This document shows, piece after piece, positions 16,308 to 23,871 of a DNA stretch of 47,918 bases. Position numbers and translations under genes: made by a program. Source of the stretch: Actinomycetes bacterium (GTDB lineage: Bacteria > Actinomycetota > Acidimicrobiia > Acidimicrobiales > Bog-793); the NCBI GenBank assembly GCA_021798985.1, contig JAJZBI010000028.1, positions 1-47,918 on the forward strand, given 5' to 3'. The notes beneath the pieces were generated by a model, which saw only the letters and a program-made list of their open reading frames with translations, did not search any database and had not been told where the DNA came from. Every line of letters begins with the position of its first letter. Positions within the stretch are counted from its first letter, which is position 1.

Positions 16308-16484
16308 TCATCGACGAGCGACCCGCGGCCTCGGCGCGCCGCTCCGGGCCCGGGAGTTCACGGTCGACACGGCGCGCCGGAGCGATCTCGGCGCTCAGCG
16401 CCGACCGTGAGGGGCCGCGCAGCCTTTGGCGCCGCCTCCTACGGGTCGGACGCGTCCCGTGGCCGTTTCGAGACGTGCCGACGG

Positions 16485-16815
16485 CGCGGACCGCGACTCG
16501 ACTCCGCGACACTCGCGGTCGGCGGAGTCGCCGGCAGAGACGACTTCACGCTGGGTCGCCGTCTCGGTGACGGCAATCATCAGCTCGTGGGCTCAGCGAG
16601 GCCGGCGCGAACGGCGCCGGTGGGCGAGAAGCTCGGCGCGCGAGTCGTCGAAGTCGACGATGGCGATGGCGATGGCGTCGATCGCGATGCCGATGGCGAT
16701 GGCGATGGCGATGGCGTCGATCGCGATGACGATGGCGATGGCGATGGCGTCGATCGCGATGACGAGCGCCTGACGGCGCGGCGCGGCGGGCCGCGCCATC
16801 GAGATGGATGGCCTG
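16485..16815 (-). pseudogene. decayed vapC-like PIN toxin with a repeat expansion
   Basis: The DNA aligns along most of its length with the intact vapC at 22740-23141. Matching stretches include the GGGCGAGAAGCTCGGCG block, the GCCTGACGGCGCGGCG block and the GGCGGAGTCG block. In protein terms the relic keeps RRQA, then RAELLAH, then ATQREVVSAGDSA, but in different frames, so at least two indels occurred. The PIN aspartate pair region is lost, and the stretch between RRQA and the AELLAH helix is replaced by the GATGGC-type repeat at 16656-16766. The 5' third of the toxin is not recognisable. Confidence 0.7.
16656..16766. repeat. hexamer-based tandem repeat (GATGGC with GTCGATCGC interruptions)
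   Basis: Runs of GATGGC are punctuated by GTCGATCGCGAT at 16677, 16716 and 16749, giving a higher-order period of 39 then 33 bases that differs by one hexamer. On the minus strand it reads as Ile-Ala dipeptides. It sits inside the vapC relic and looks like slipped-strand expansion of a pre-existing GATGGC-like sequence. Confidence 0.85.
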
Positions 16816-16849
16816 GCTCTGGGGCGCTCGCCGGACTCGCTGCGCCGGC

Positions 16850-16879
16850 ATCATGCGACGTCGCATGATATCATGCAAG
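16850..16879 (+). promoter_or_regulatory. vapBC autoregulatory operator candidate
   Basis: A perfect 20-bp palindrome (ATCATGCGAC followed by its exact reverse complement, 16850-16869) is followed directly by a third half-site, ATCATGCAAG (16870-16879), ending one base before the GTG of vapB. VapB-type ribbon-helix-helix antitoxins bind such palindromes and repress their own operon. The operator's contact with the start codon suggests a very short or absent leader. Confidence 0.75.
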
Positions 16880-16880
16880 T

Positions 16881-17126
16881 GTGCCTAAGACGGTGCAGAT
16901 ACGCGACATCGATGACACGACCTACGCCGCGCTGCAGCGGCACGCGGCAGCAGCGGGCACGACCGTTCCGGAGCTGTTGCGCCGTGAAGCGGCGCGTCTT
17001 GCGGCTCGGCCCACCGTCGTCGAGTGGCTCGAGCGGACGAGCCGTCGGCATTCGCCCTTCACGCCAGCCGAGGTCGTCGACGCGCTCGACGAGCTCCGTG
17101 GTCCATGGCCCGATGCTGGTCGTTGA
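16881..17126 (+). CDS. vapB: VapB/FitA-type RHH antitoxin
   Basis: This 81-aa protein starts with the ribbon-helix-helix pattern VQIRDIDDTTYAALQRHAAAAGTTVPELLRREAARLAARPTVVEWLER, matching FitA/VapB antitoxins. The first strand and two helices form the DNA-binding dimer, and the C-terminal half (about 45-81) would wrap and inhibit the PIN toxin. The GTG at 16881 has no Shine-Dalgarno, and the operator abuts it, so a leaderless transcript is plausible. It overlaps the vapC start by 14 bases. Confidence 0.85.
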   Translation: MPKTVQIRDIDDTTYAALQRHAAAAGTTVPELLRREAARLAARPTVVEWLERTSRRHSPFTPAEVVDALDELRGPWPDAGR

Positions 17127-17502
17127 CGCATCCTGTCTCTACGAGGTCCTCGTCGGCTCGCCAGGGGCACGTGCGGTTGCCCGGCGGCTGAGCGCGGACG
17201 ACGACCACATGGCGCCGCACGTCATCGACGCCGAGGTGCTGGGCGTGATCCGTCGGGACCGGCTCCTCGGGCGGCTGGACGCAACCGCCGCGGACCAGGC
17301 GGTCGAGGATCTTCGCGACTGGCCTGGCGAGCGCGTCGGCCATCGCGGTCTGCTGCAGCGTGCGTGGGAGCTGCGCGAACGAGCGCGACCGTGGGACGCG
17401 CTGTACGTCGCCTTGGCGGAGGCCACCGGTGCCACGCTCATCACACTCGATGCTCGTCTCGCGCGTGTTGGCGGTCTCGAATGCGAAATCGAGGTGCTCT
17501 GA
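17113..17502 (+). CDS. vapC: VapC-type PIN-domain ribonuclease toxin
   Basis: This 129-aa PIN-domain protein has the four acidic residues of the active site at D5 (LVVDASCLYE), E41 (VIDAEVLG), D95 (PWDALYVALAE) and D113 (TLDARLA). VapC toxins are Mg-dependent endoribonucleases that cut tRNA or rRNA and halt growth when the antitoxin is lost. The ATG at 17113 lies inside the end of vapB (14-base overlap), the usual coupled layout. All catalytic residues are present, so the toxin should be active. Confidence 0.88.
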   Translation: MLVVDASCLYEVLVGSPGARAVARRLSADDDHMAPHVIDAEVLGVIRRDRLLGRLDATAADQAVEDLRDWPGERVGHRGLLQRAWELRERARPWDALYVALAEATGATLITLDARLARVGGLECEIEVL

Positions 17503-17581
17503 GCGGACCGACAGATCCCGCCATCGACGTCGCTGACCCGCAGCGGCACCCTGGCGTCACCACCCTGCCAGACTCGCCGGG

Positions 17582-18556
17582 ATGACCAGATCCCGGCTCG
17601 CTGTGCTGGCCGCGCTCACCGGTGCGCTCGCACTTGGTCCCGCATCGGGGGCCGTTGCGAGGAGCGACGCCGCGATCGCGGAACCATCAGCGACGATCGT
17701 TGCAGCCCCTCGTGTTGCCCTGACGGCGCTCGGGCTCATGGCCACGGCGCGCCACAGCATCGACCTCGAGATGTACGAGCTCGGCAATCCCGGCATCGTG
17801 GCTGGACTCGAGGCGGCAAGGCGGCGGGGCGTCTTGGTCCGCGTCGTGAGCGATCCGACCGAGACGCAAAGTAAGGCAAGCGACGCTCAACTCGAGCGAG
17901 CCGGCATCGCCGTGCGCACGCTCGCGGTCCGCGGCGGCATCGACCATGTGAAATTGCTCGTCGTCGATCACGCCCGGGTGCTTGTCGGCGGAGTCAACTT
18001 CGGTCGGGGTTCATCGGCGACGGTCGACGGCGATGTCGTGCTCTCCGGGGCTGGCGGGAGGGCGGCGACATCGGTGTTCAACAGGGATTGGGCGGCTGCT
18101 GGTGGAGCCGGCATGGCGGCGAATGGGACCTATGGCCCCTTCGTCACGGGCAGCGCCATCTTGCCGGCGATGTTGTCGATCATCGGCCATGCGACAACGA
18201 GCTGCACGATTGTCGCGAACTACCTGTCGGACGACAGCATCCAGCACGCCCTTGTCGCTGCAAGGCGTCGTGGCGTCGCGGTGACGGCAGTGCTGAACCC
18301 GACCGGATATGGGGAGGCGTCCGCCGCTGCGTGGTTGGAAAAGGGCCGCGTCCATGTCGAGATCGCTCCGACCCGGCCGTACTTGCACGCGAAGATCCTG
18401 GCGTGTGGCCCTGAGGCGATGATCGGATCCGCGAACTTCAGCTACGACGCCATGACGGTCAACCACGAGCTCGACGTCGTGCTCGACGGGCGGGCTGGGC
18501 TGATGGTCGGGGACTTCGCGCTGGGCGTGGCCCGCGCCGACCAATCCCCCCAATAG
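17582..18556 (+). CDS. secreted phospholipase D-family protein with a degenerate second HKD
   Basis: This 324-aa protein has a signal peptide (RSRLAVLAALTGALALGPASGAVA, cut near residue 26) and two PLD repeats. The first has H122-V-K124 with D129 and GGVNFGRGSS. The second has H269-A-K271 followed by GSANFS, but the aspartate that should come four residues after the lysine is glycine (G276). Secreted PLD-family enzymes act as nucleases or phosphodiesterases, with both HKD histidines in one active site. The missing aspartate may weaken activity. The last few codons (DQSPQ) run into a decayed copy of the FMN-binding gene. Confidence 0.82.
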   Translation: MTRSRLAVLAALTGALALGPASGAVARSDAAIAEPSATIVAAPRVALTALGLMATARHSIDLEMYELGNPGIVAGLEAARRRGVLVRVVSDPTETQSKASDAQLERAGIAVRTLAVRGGIDHVKLLVVDHARVLVGGVNFGRGSSATVDGDVVLSGAGGRAATSVFNRDWAAAGGAGMAANGTYGPFVTGSAILPAMLSIIGHATTSCTIVANYLSDDSIQHALVAARRRGVAVTAVLNPTGYGEASAAAWLEKGRVHVEIAPTRPYLHAKILACGPEAMIGSANFSYDAMTVNHELDVVLDGRAGLMVGDFALGVARADQSPQ

Positions 18557-18725
18557 CTCGCCGAGCAGGTCATCTCGATGCTGAAGCGCGAGGTGCTCTC
18601 CGCCCCGAGCGCCAACAGCTCGACGTTCAAGGCACCAGCGCCACGAGCCAGGCGTGCGCGATGTCGCCGCAGAACGCGCGGAAGAGGCTCGTTTTTCTCC
18701 TGATCGTCGATGAGCGACGGCTGAC
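18537..18725 (+). pseudogene. decayed second copy of the FMN-binding gene's 3' end
   Basis: This DNA aligns with 16130-16330, the last third of the FMN-binding gene plus about 25 bases after its stop. Shared blocks include GATGCTGAAG-GCGAGGTGCTCTCCGCC, GAGCGCCAAC, GCGATGTCGC and a TCCTRATCRTCGAYGAGCGAC tail. Substitutions and a one-base indel destroy the frame, so ISGASYTS is lost. The PLD gene's stop (18554-18556) falls in the first bases of this copy. Nothing of the gene's 5' two thirds is present. Confidence 0.85.
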
Positions 18726-18877
18726 ATCGCACGCATCCCTGCGCGACGACCGAGCGGTCCCTAGTTGCTCGGCACCCGCTGACGGCCGCTCCGAGCGAGT
18801 CTCCCCGGCGCGCCGGCACATCCGAAAGTAGCGTTGTCGGTGTCGCAACGGGCGACGACGCGGTTCTTGGAGGGGTG

Positions 18878-18976
18878 ATGGGGGCTCTGCAGAACGCGAT
18901 CGTCACGGCGTTGAGCACCGCGGTGCTCACCCTCGGTGCATCGGTGTCAGGGGTCTTCAGCTGCTGCCGCTCGTAG
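18878..18976 (+). CDS. small hydrophobic 32-aa ORF (putative)
   Basis: An ATG at 18878, preceded by GGAGGGG at good spacing (alternative GTG three bases earlier), opens a 32-codon frame. It reads as a short amphipathic start (GALQNAIV), a membrane-length hydrophobic run (TALSTAVLTLGASVSGVF) and a Cys-Cys-Arg-Ser end. Length, hydrophobicity and a good ribosome site fit a small membrane peptide such as a type I toxin, but there is no known match. It sits between the FMN-binding relic and the TnpB-like gene. Confidence 0.35.
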   Translation: MGALQNAIVTALSTAVLTLGASVSGVFSCCRS

Positions 18977-19100
18977 TACCAGAAGGTGGCGCAAGGGCAC
19001 TGAGGGGAGCATCGTCGGGCCAACGAACACCCGCCGCCTATCCTTGGCGCCTCGTGGGAGATCCTGGCGCGACGTCGCTCGCGCGACGCCGCCACTGAAG

Positions 19101-20801
19101 ATGCGCACGATCGCCGCGCCGTTCCTCGTCGCCCGCCCGTCGGGTGCATCGGTGCGCACGCGCCTTCGCGTCTCACCGGCTGACGAGGCCGTCCTCTTCG
19201 CCCTCGGCGAGCACCTCGCCACCCTCGCGAACAAGGACCTCGCCCGCCGCGTCCGCATCGGTCGCGGCGCGGACGCGGTGAACGCGGACAGGGCAGACGG
19301 GTCGAGCGCCGGCGCCCGCCGCGACAAGAGCGAGAGGGCACAGCGCAAACGCGAGCTCACCGCGCACTGCTCGTCGCGTTGGGCCGGGGCGATCACCCGC
19401 GCCAGCAACGACCAGTACGCGCTCGCGATGCGCAACCTCGTCGCAGACGCCCGCTCGCTTCGTCGGGCGATCGCCGTCCTCGAGGGCCGCCTCGCCGCTC
19501 CCGTCGGCGAGAGGGCGATCGTGCAGGGCCACAAGGTGCGCGGCTACGCGACCTCGGCCGAGCGCTTCGAGAAGCAGCGCCGTCTGCAGGTGCTCCGGGC
19601 GCGGGTGCGCGACGTCGAGGCCCGGCTCGCGGCGGGTCGGCCGCAGATCTGCCGGGGCGGGCGACGGCTCGCGAACACCCGGCACCACCTCGGCGACGCC
19701 GGGCTCACACTGGCGCAGTGGCAGGAGCGCTGGCGCGCCGAACGGCTGTTCCTCCGGGCCGACGGCGAGAAGACAAAGCGCCTCGGCAACGAGACCATCC
19801 GGTTCGACCCTTCGTCCGGCACGCTCGAGCTCCGGCTTCCCGAGGCGCTCGCGCACCTCGCCAATCGCCCGCGGTCACGTTATGTCTTGAGCTGCCCGGT
19901 CGCCTTCTCCTATCGCTCAGACGAGGTGGCTGCCCAGAGCGCGGACGGGGCGATCGCCTACGGCGTCTCCTACGACGCCGCCAAGCGTCGCTTCTGCCTC
20001 GACGCCTCGTGGACCTTCAAGGACGAGCAGGTTCCCTCCCCAGAGGAGCTCGCCGAGCACAACCTCCTCGGCGTCGACCTGAACGCGGACCACCTCGCGG
20101 CCTTCGTGCTCGACCGCTTCGGCAACCCGGTCGGCTCGCCGCACACCGTCTCACTCGTGCTGGAGGGCTTGGCGACGAGCACCCGCGACGCGCGGATCCG
20201 CCAGGCCATCTCCGAGCTCATCGCCATCGCGCGCTCCTCGGATGCGCGGGCCATCGCCGTCGAGGACCTCGACTTCACCGCGGCGAAGGCGACGTCGCGC
20301 GAGACCCTTGGGCGACGAAAGCGCTTCCGGCGCATCGTCCATGGGCTTCCGACAGGGCGCTTCAGAGCCCGGCTCGTCCAGATGGCGACCAACGCCGGGC
20401 TCGCCGTCGTGGCGGTCGATCCCGCCTACACCTCGAAGTGGGGTGCCCGCTACTGGCAGGGACCCCTCAGCCGCACGAGCAGTTCCACCAGCTCCACAAC
20501 GCAACAGATCACGCGTCACCACGCCGCGAGCGTGGTGATCGCACGACGCGCTCTTGGCTACCGGGCGCGGCGTCGGCCAGGTGTGACTCGCGCCCAGCAG
20601 CGCCATGGGAACGAGAGAGCTACCGGCCAGGCCGCGTCTTGTGAACGAGAGCGTGAGGCGCGACAAGCACGCCTCGAGGACGCCGGGCACCGGTCTGACC
20701 GGAGAAGACCCGCGCGCGCCGAAAGAGCGTCATCGCGCGCCAGGGCACCGAAGACCGTTCGCGGTGCCCCGGAGGGTGCAGTCCTAACTGCTCCTTCGTA
20801 G
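19101..20801 (+). CDS. TnpB-like (IS200/IS605 OrfB-related) protein
   Basis: This 566-aa protein is basic and has a RuvC-like core: motif I GVDLNADHLAAF (D326) and motif II AIAVEDLDF (E388). The usual zinc ribbon between motifs II and III is absent (no cysteine pairs there). Where motif III should read D-x-N-A-A, the sequence is TRHHAASVVIARRALG (471-486), without an acid. That HH-A-A form is what I recall of an actinobacterial TnpB-related group. The long basic tail after 490 is low complexity. The start is the ATG at 19101; upstream frame is open but not protein-like. No TnpA gene is adjacent. Active TnpB proteins are RNA-guided nucleases, and activity here is uncertain. Confidence 0.75.
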   Translation: MRTIAAPFLVARPSGASVRTRLRVSPADEAVLFALGEHLATLANKDLARRVRIGRGADAVNADRADGSSAGARRDKSERAQRKRELTAHCSSRWAGAITRASNDQYALAMRNLVADARSLRRAIAVLEGRLAAPVGERAIVQGHKVRGYATSAERFEKQRRLQVLRARVRDVEARLAAGRPQICRGGRRLANTRHHLGDAGLTLAQWQERWRAERLFLRADGEKTKRLGNETIRFDPSSGTLELRLPEALAHLANRPRSRYVLSCPVAFSYRSDEVAAQSADGAIAYGVSYDAAKRRFCLDASWTFKDEQVPSPEELAEHNLLGVDLNADHLAAFVLDRFGNPVGSPHTVSLVLEGLATSTRDARIRQAISELIAIARSSDARAIAVEDLDFTAAKATSRETLGRRKRFRRIVHGLPTGRFRARLVQMATNAGLAVVAVDPAYTSKWGARYWQGPLSRTSSSTSSTTQQITRHHAASVVIARRALGYRARRRPGVTRAQQRHGNERATGQAASCEREREARQARLEDAGHRSDRRRPARAERASSRARAPKTVRGAPEGAVLTAPS

Positions 20802-20850
20802 AGGAACGGTTGGGGACACCTCCGTCGCCGCGCAGGCCGGGGGCCCACCG

Positions 20851-22251
20851 GTGTTCGCGTCCGTGATGGACCAGATCCTCGCGCCGAGCGTGCTGAGCGT
20901 CATCGCCGAGGTCAACCCCGACGGCTCGGCGACGACCGTCGTGGTCCGCTACGGCGAACACGCGACGCTCGACCAACGTGGGGTGCGCCAGAGCATCGGC
21001 GCGGGATCAGCGCCGGTCAAGGTGAGCTGGCAACTCACCGGACTGCATCCGGCGAGCACCTACCACTTCCAAGTCGTCGCCACGAACGCGCTCGGCCAGA
21101 GCGCGAGCCCGAGCATCCTGGTCGAGATGCCGGCGAGCAGCCCAGGCTCCACGATCCCCGCCTCGTCCGCGCCGCCGACCTTCACGCCGCCCTCGCTGCC
21201 GACCGGCAGCGCCGACTCGGTCCGGGCGGTGATGGTGTCGCGTGTCAGTGGGGCCTTCAGTGCCCTCAATGCCGTGGCGTGTCCCTCGCTCACCTTTTGC
21301 CTCGCCGTCGGCACCACCGGGCCGTCGATGACGCGGTGGCATCCTCTCGTCGAGCGCTTCGGCGGACGGGCATTCAATGTGGTGCCGTCCCCGACACCGT
21401 GGCATGCCCAGCTCCTTGGGATTTCCTGTTCGACGCCGCGGTTTTGCCTCGCGGTCGGCGGCGATGGGAACAACACCTTCAGCGAGCGCTGGAACGGCAC
21501 CGGATGGCGCGTCCTTCCCACCCCCAGTCCACGCCTTGATGGGGGCGACCTCCTGTCGGATGTGGCCTGCGTGTCGGTGACCGATTGTGTTGGCGTCGGG
21601 GTCGAGAACGGCGGCACCAAGGACGCGCGACCGCTCGCCGAGCACTGGAACGGCGTGGCATGGACGGTCGTCGGAACCCCGAGCGTCGCATCGGCGGTCT
21701 TCACCTCGCTGTCATGTCCGAGTGCGACGAGCTGCTTTGTGGTCGGCATCAAAGACGACGCCTCGGGGCTCGGTCGCCCGCTGATCGAGCACTGGAACGG
21801 CCGGGCGTTCGTGCTGAGCCCGACCCCACCGGTCGGCGGTCAGCTGTTTTCGGTCGCCTGCGGTGCTCCGGCGTCGTGCGTCGCGGTCGGCAACGGCGGC
21901 GGGCGCGCCCTGCTCCTTGACTTCGCCGGTGGGTCCTGGCACCTGAGCCCCCCGCTGCACCTGGCGGACTTCTCCGCGACCGCATGCGTCTCGGCCTCGA
22001 GCTGTGTTGCCGCCGGAGGGACCACCGCCCACTGGAACGGTCGGTCGTGGGCATTCGGCCAGCCTGCGGTGGCCTACGGCACGCCGAGCGGCGAGGGCCA
22101 GGGGGCCGAGCTGGGGGCACTGTCCTGCCCGGCGCCGACTGAGTGCGTGGGCGTGGGAGGGCTCATCCGCCTGGCACGGGGCCCAGGTGCTCCGGGAAGC
22201 GAGCGCATCATCGCCGACGTGATCTCCCTGAGGACCCCGGGAGGTCGTTGA
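20851..22251 (+). CDS. fibronectin type III plus repeat protein, probably 5'-truncated
   Basis: The protein, 466 aa from this GTG, begins at once with an Fn3-like domain (LSVIAEVNPDGSATTVVVRYG ... LTGLHPASTYHFQVVATNALGQ). After a Pro/Ser linker come repeats of the type ACxSxTxCxAVG ... EHWNGxxWTVVxTPS (about six copies), a family of secreted propeller-like proteins in actinobacteria. There is no signal peptide. The frame is open back to the stop at 20785-20787 with no better start, right after the TnpB-like gene ends. It looks as though the original 5' end was lost when the TnpB-bearing segment arrived. It may be non-functional without secretion. Confidence 0.6.
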   Translation: MFASVMDQILAPSVLSVIAEVNPDGSATTVVVRYGEHATLDQRGVRQSIGAGSAPVKVSWQLTGLHPASTYHFQVVATNALGQSASPSILVEMPASSPGSTIPASSAPPTFTPPSLPTGSADSVRAVMVSRVSGAFSALNAVACPSLTFCLAVGTTGPSMTRWHPLVERFGGRAFNVVPSPTPWHAQLLGISCSTPRFCLAVGGDGNNTFSERWNGTGWRVLPTPSPRLDGGDLLSDVACVSVTDCVGVGVENGGTKDARPLAEHWNGVAWTVVGTPSVASAVFTSLSCPSATSCFVVGIKDDASGLGRPLIEHWNGRAFVLSPTPPVGGQLFSVACGAPASCVAVGNGGGRALLLDFAGGSWHLSPPLHLADFSATACVSASSCVAAGGTTAHWNGRSWAFGQPAVAYGTPSGEGQGAELGALSCPAPTECVGVGGLIRLARGPGAPGSERIIADVISLRTPGGR

Positions 22252-22345
22252 TCGCTCGAGTTGGCGCGAGTTGTGTTTGCTCGACGGACGCGCTGGTCAG
22301 CCCGCTGCGCCCGGGTCAGCGTCGACGGGAACCGAACGGGCGGCC

Positions 22346-22670
22346 ATGGCGAGTCGAGATCGTGATCGTGCGAAGCTCCGGGAGCTGCGCTTGCACCGCG
22401 CTCGCCAGCAGACGAAGATCCCTCCGACATCGCCACTGGCCGCACGATCGTGCTGCCCACCGGGTTCGTCATGACGCGCCAACGAGCGCGTCGGGAAGTC
22501 CAACGAGCATGGAGGGCAATGCAGACCGGCATCGCCGAGCTCCATAGCGTGAAGGGCGGCAACGTGTCCCCCCAGCCCTCGACCCTCGACAAGGTCGCCG
22601 AGGCGCTCGGGGTCGAGCTCGTCGTGCGCTTCGTGGACCTCGACGATCCGACAGGCGACCGGTCGGCCGG
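22346..22670 (+). pseudogene. decayed XRE-type antitoxin
   Basis: Two frames keep fragments of an XRE helix-turn-helix antitoxin: KLRELRLHRARQQTK from the ATG at 22346, and then MQTGIAELHSVKGGNVSPQPSTLDKVAEALGVELVVRFVDLDD in a different frame. The recognition-helix part between NVS and STL is shortened (PQP in place of the usual 8-12 residues), so it would not bind DNA. No matching toxin is beside it. The longer open frame at 22450-22785 continues past the domain into unrelated sequence. Confidence 0.55.
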
Positions 22671-22739
22671 GAGCCGGGCGCCTGACAGGATCGCGCCCTC
22701 CCGAGAAAAGGTTGGCAACGATCGCAAAGTCGGCCCGAC

Positions 22740-23141
22740 TCAGGATCGGTGGGGGCGGACGGTGACTCCGGGGAGGTCTCGGTAGGCGGAGTCGTCGCCA
22801 GAGATGACTTCCCGCTGCGTCGCCTTGGCGGTGGCCGCGATGATCAGATCGTGGGCGCCGCGGGGCTGGCCCCGGCGGCGCACGTGGGCGAGAAGCTCGG
22901 CGTGCGAGGAGGCTACCGAGGCGTCGTCGTCGATCATCGGGACGTGGTCGATGACGTCCTCAATGAAGGCCTGACGGCGCGGCGAGTGGGCCGCATCGGC
23001 GAGATGCACCCCGACCAACAGCTCGGCAAGCGTGATCGCGGCGATCGCCACTTCGTCATCATCGGCGATCAGGTCGTCGAGCATCGATCCCGAGCGGTCC
23101 GCGTCGATCAGGAAACTCGTGTCGACAAGCAGCCGGCTCAA
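22740..23141 (-). CDS. vapC: VapC-type PIN-domain toxin
   Basis: This 133-aa PIN-domain protein has D7 (LLVDTSFLID), E40 (ITLAELLVG), D98 (GAHDLIIAATA) and D116-D117 (ISGDDSAY). It belongs to a different PIN subgroup from the toxin at 17.1 kb but is the evident relative of the decayed copy at 16.5-16.8 kb. Its ATG overlaps the stop of the upstream Phd-like antitoxin by four bases, so the pair is translationally coupled. It should be an active endoribonuclease. Confidence 0.87.
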   Translation of the reverse strand: MSRLLVDTSFLIDADRSGSMLDDLIADDDEVAIAAITLAELLVGVHLADAAHSPRRQAFIEDVIDHVPMIDDDASVASSHAELLAHVRRRGQPRGAHDLIIAATAKATQREVISGDDSAYRDLPGVTVRPHRS

Positions 23142-23380
23142 GGCCGCTGCTCCATCTCGAGGAGTTCCCGGGCTGAGGCGACATCCCGGGCGAAGGCAGG
23201 GTCGCGGCGGTGGCGTCGCAGGAGCGCCTTGACGTCAGCTCCCGTACCGGTGTTCACGGGGTCCAGCTGGGCGACGACCTTGCCGCGGCGCACGATCCTG
23301 AAGTGCGCGCCACGGTGCTCGACGGCATCGAGGAGATCGGAGAAGTTCCGGGCGGCGTCGGTCGCGCTCACTTCGGACAC
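23138..23380 (-). CDS. Phd/YefM-type antitoxin
   Basis: This 80-aa protein starts with SEVSATDAARNFSDLLDAVEHRGAHFRIVRRGKVVAQLDPV, the Phd/YefM antitoxin fold (two helices, then strands). The disordered tail VKALLRRHRRDPAFARDVASARELLE binds the toxin. The start is a GTG at 23380 with no Shine-Dalgarno. A palindrome lies immediately upstream. Its stop overlaps the vapC start (ATGA). A Phd-like antitoxin paired with VapC is common in actinobacteria. Confidence 0.85.
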   Translation of the reverse strand: MSEVSATDAARNFSDLLDAVEHRGAHFRIVRRGKVVAQLDPVNTGTGADVKALLRRHRRDPAFARDVASARELLEMEQRP

Positions 23381-23382
23381 GA

Positions 23383-23394
23383 GATCAGATGATC
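23383..23394 (-). promoter_or_regulatory. palindrome abutting the Phd-type antitoxin start
   Basis: GATCA-GA-TGATC (23383-23394) is a 5-bp inverted repeat two bases upstream of the antitoxin GTG, with ATCAGA repeated directly at 23384 and 23392. Position and symmetry fit a Phd-type autoregulatory operator. As with the other TA pair, the operator abuts the start codon. Confidence 0.5.
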
Positions 23395-23871
23395 AGACTC
23401 GATCGCTCGGCACGCCGGTGGGCTGGGCTCGATCGATGCGCCGGTTCACGGCGCGCCCTCGGGGCGCTGAGGAGCTTCCGAGGCACCAACGCAACCGACA
23501 TCCTTGACCAACAACGTGCCCAGAATGGCTCGCCATTTCTCGATCCGCACGGAGAACAACGCACTCGAGTCGCACCCTGGCCGCGGTTCGCTCGCACTCC
23601 CGGCACCATCGCTGGCGCCAAGGCTGGAGCAGGAGAAGGGCGACGCGAGGGCCGGCAACGCTGGTCGATTGCCTTCGAGCTCGGCTGGCGCGACTGAGCG
23701 GCCCCTCAGCTCGAGGGCCGCCCAGCCCGCCGGGCCGTGAGTAGGTTGGCGGCGAGATCTCGACGAAGCGGAGCGGACCGTGCTCGGTGGAAGCGTTGCA
23801 AAAGCCGTGCGCGCGCGGAACTCGGGCCGGCTCGTCCTCGGCCGCCCAACGCGCCTGATCCCCGGCGCGCG
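23395..23871. other. stretch without a supported gene
   Basis: These 477 bases separate the divergent TA pair and the GH3 gene. Several open frames exist on both strands, but all are arginine-rich and lack domain-like sequence. No hairpin or promoter stands out. The GH3 promoter must lie here. Confidence 0.4.

Noticed and set aside
16656-16766. Possible CRISPR-like array from regularly spaced GTCGATCGC
   Set aside because: The units are separated by simple GATGGC repeats, not unique spacers, and there are no cas genes.
19801-19820. GGTTCGACCC resembling a tRNA T-loop
   Set aside because: It lies inside the TnpB-like coding frame and no acceptor or anticodon stem can be drawn around it.
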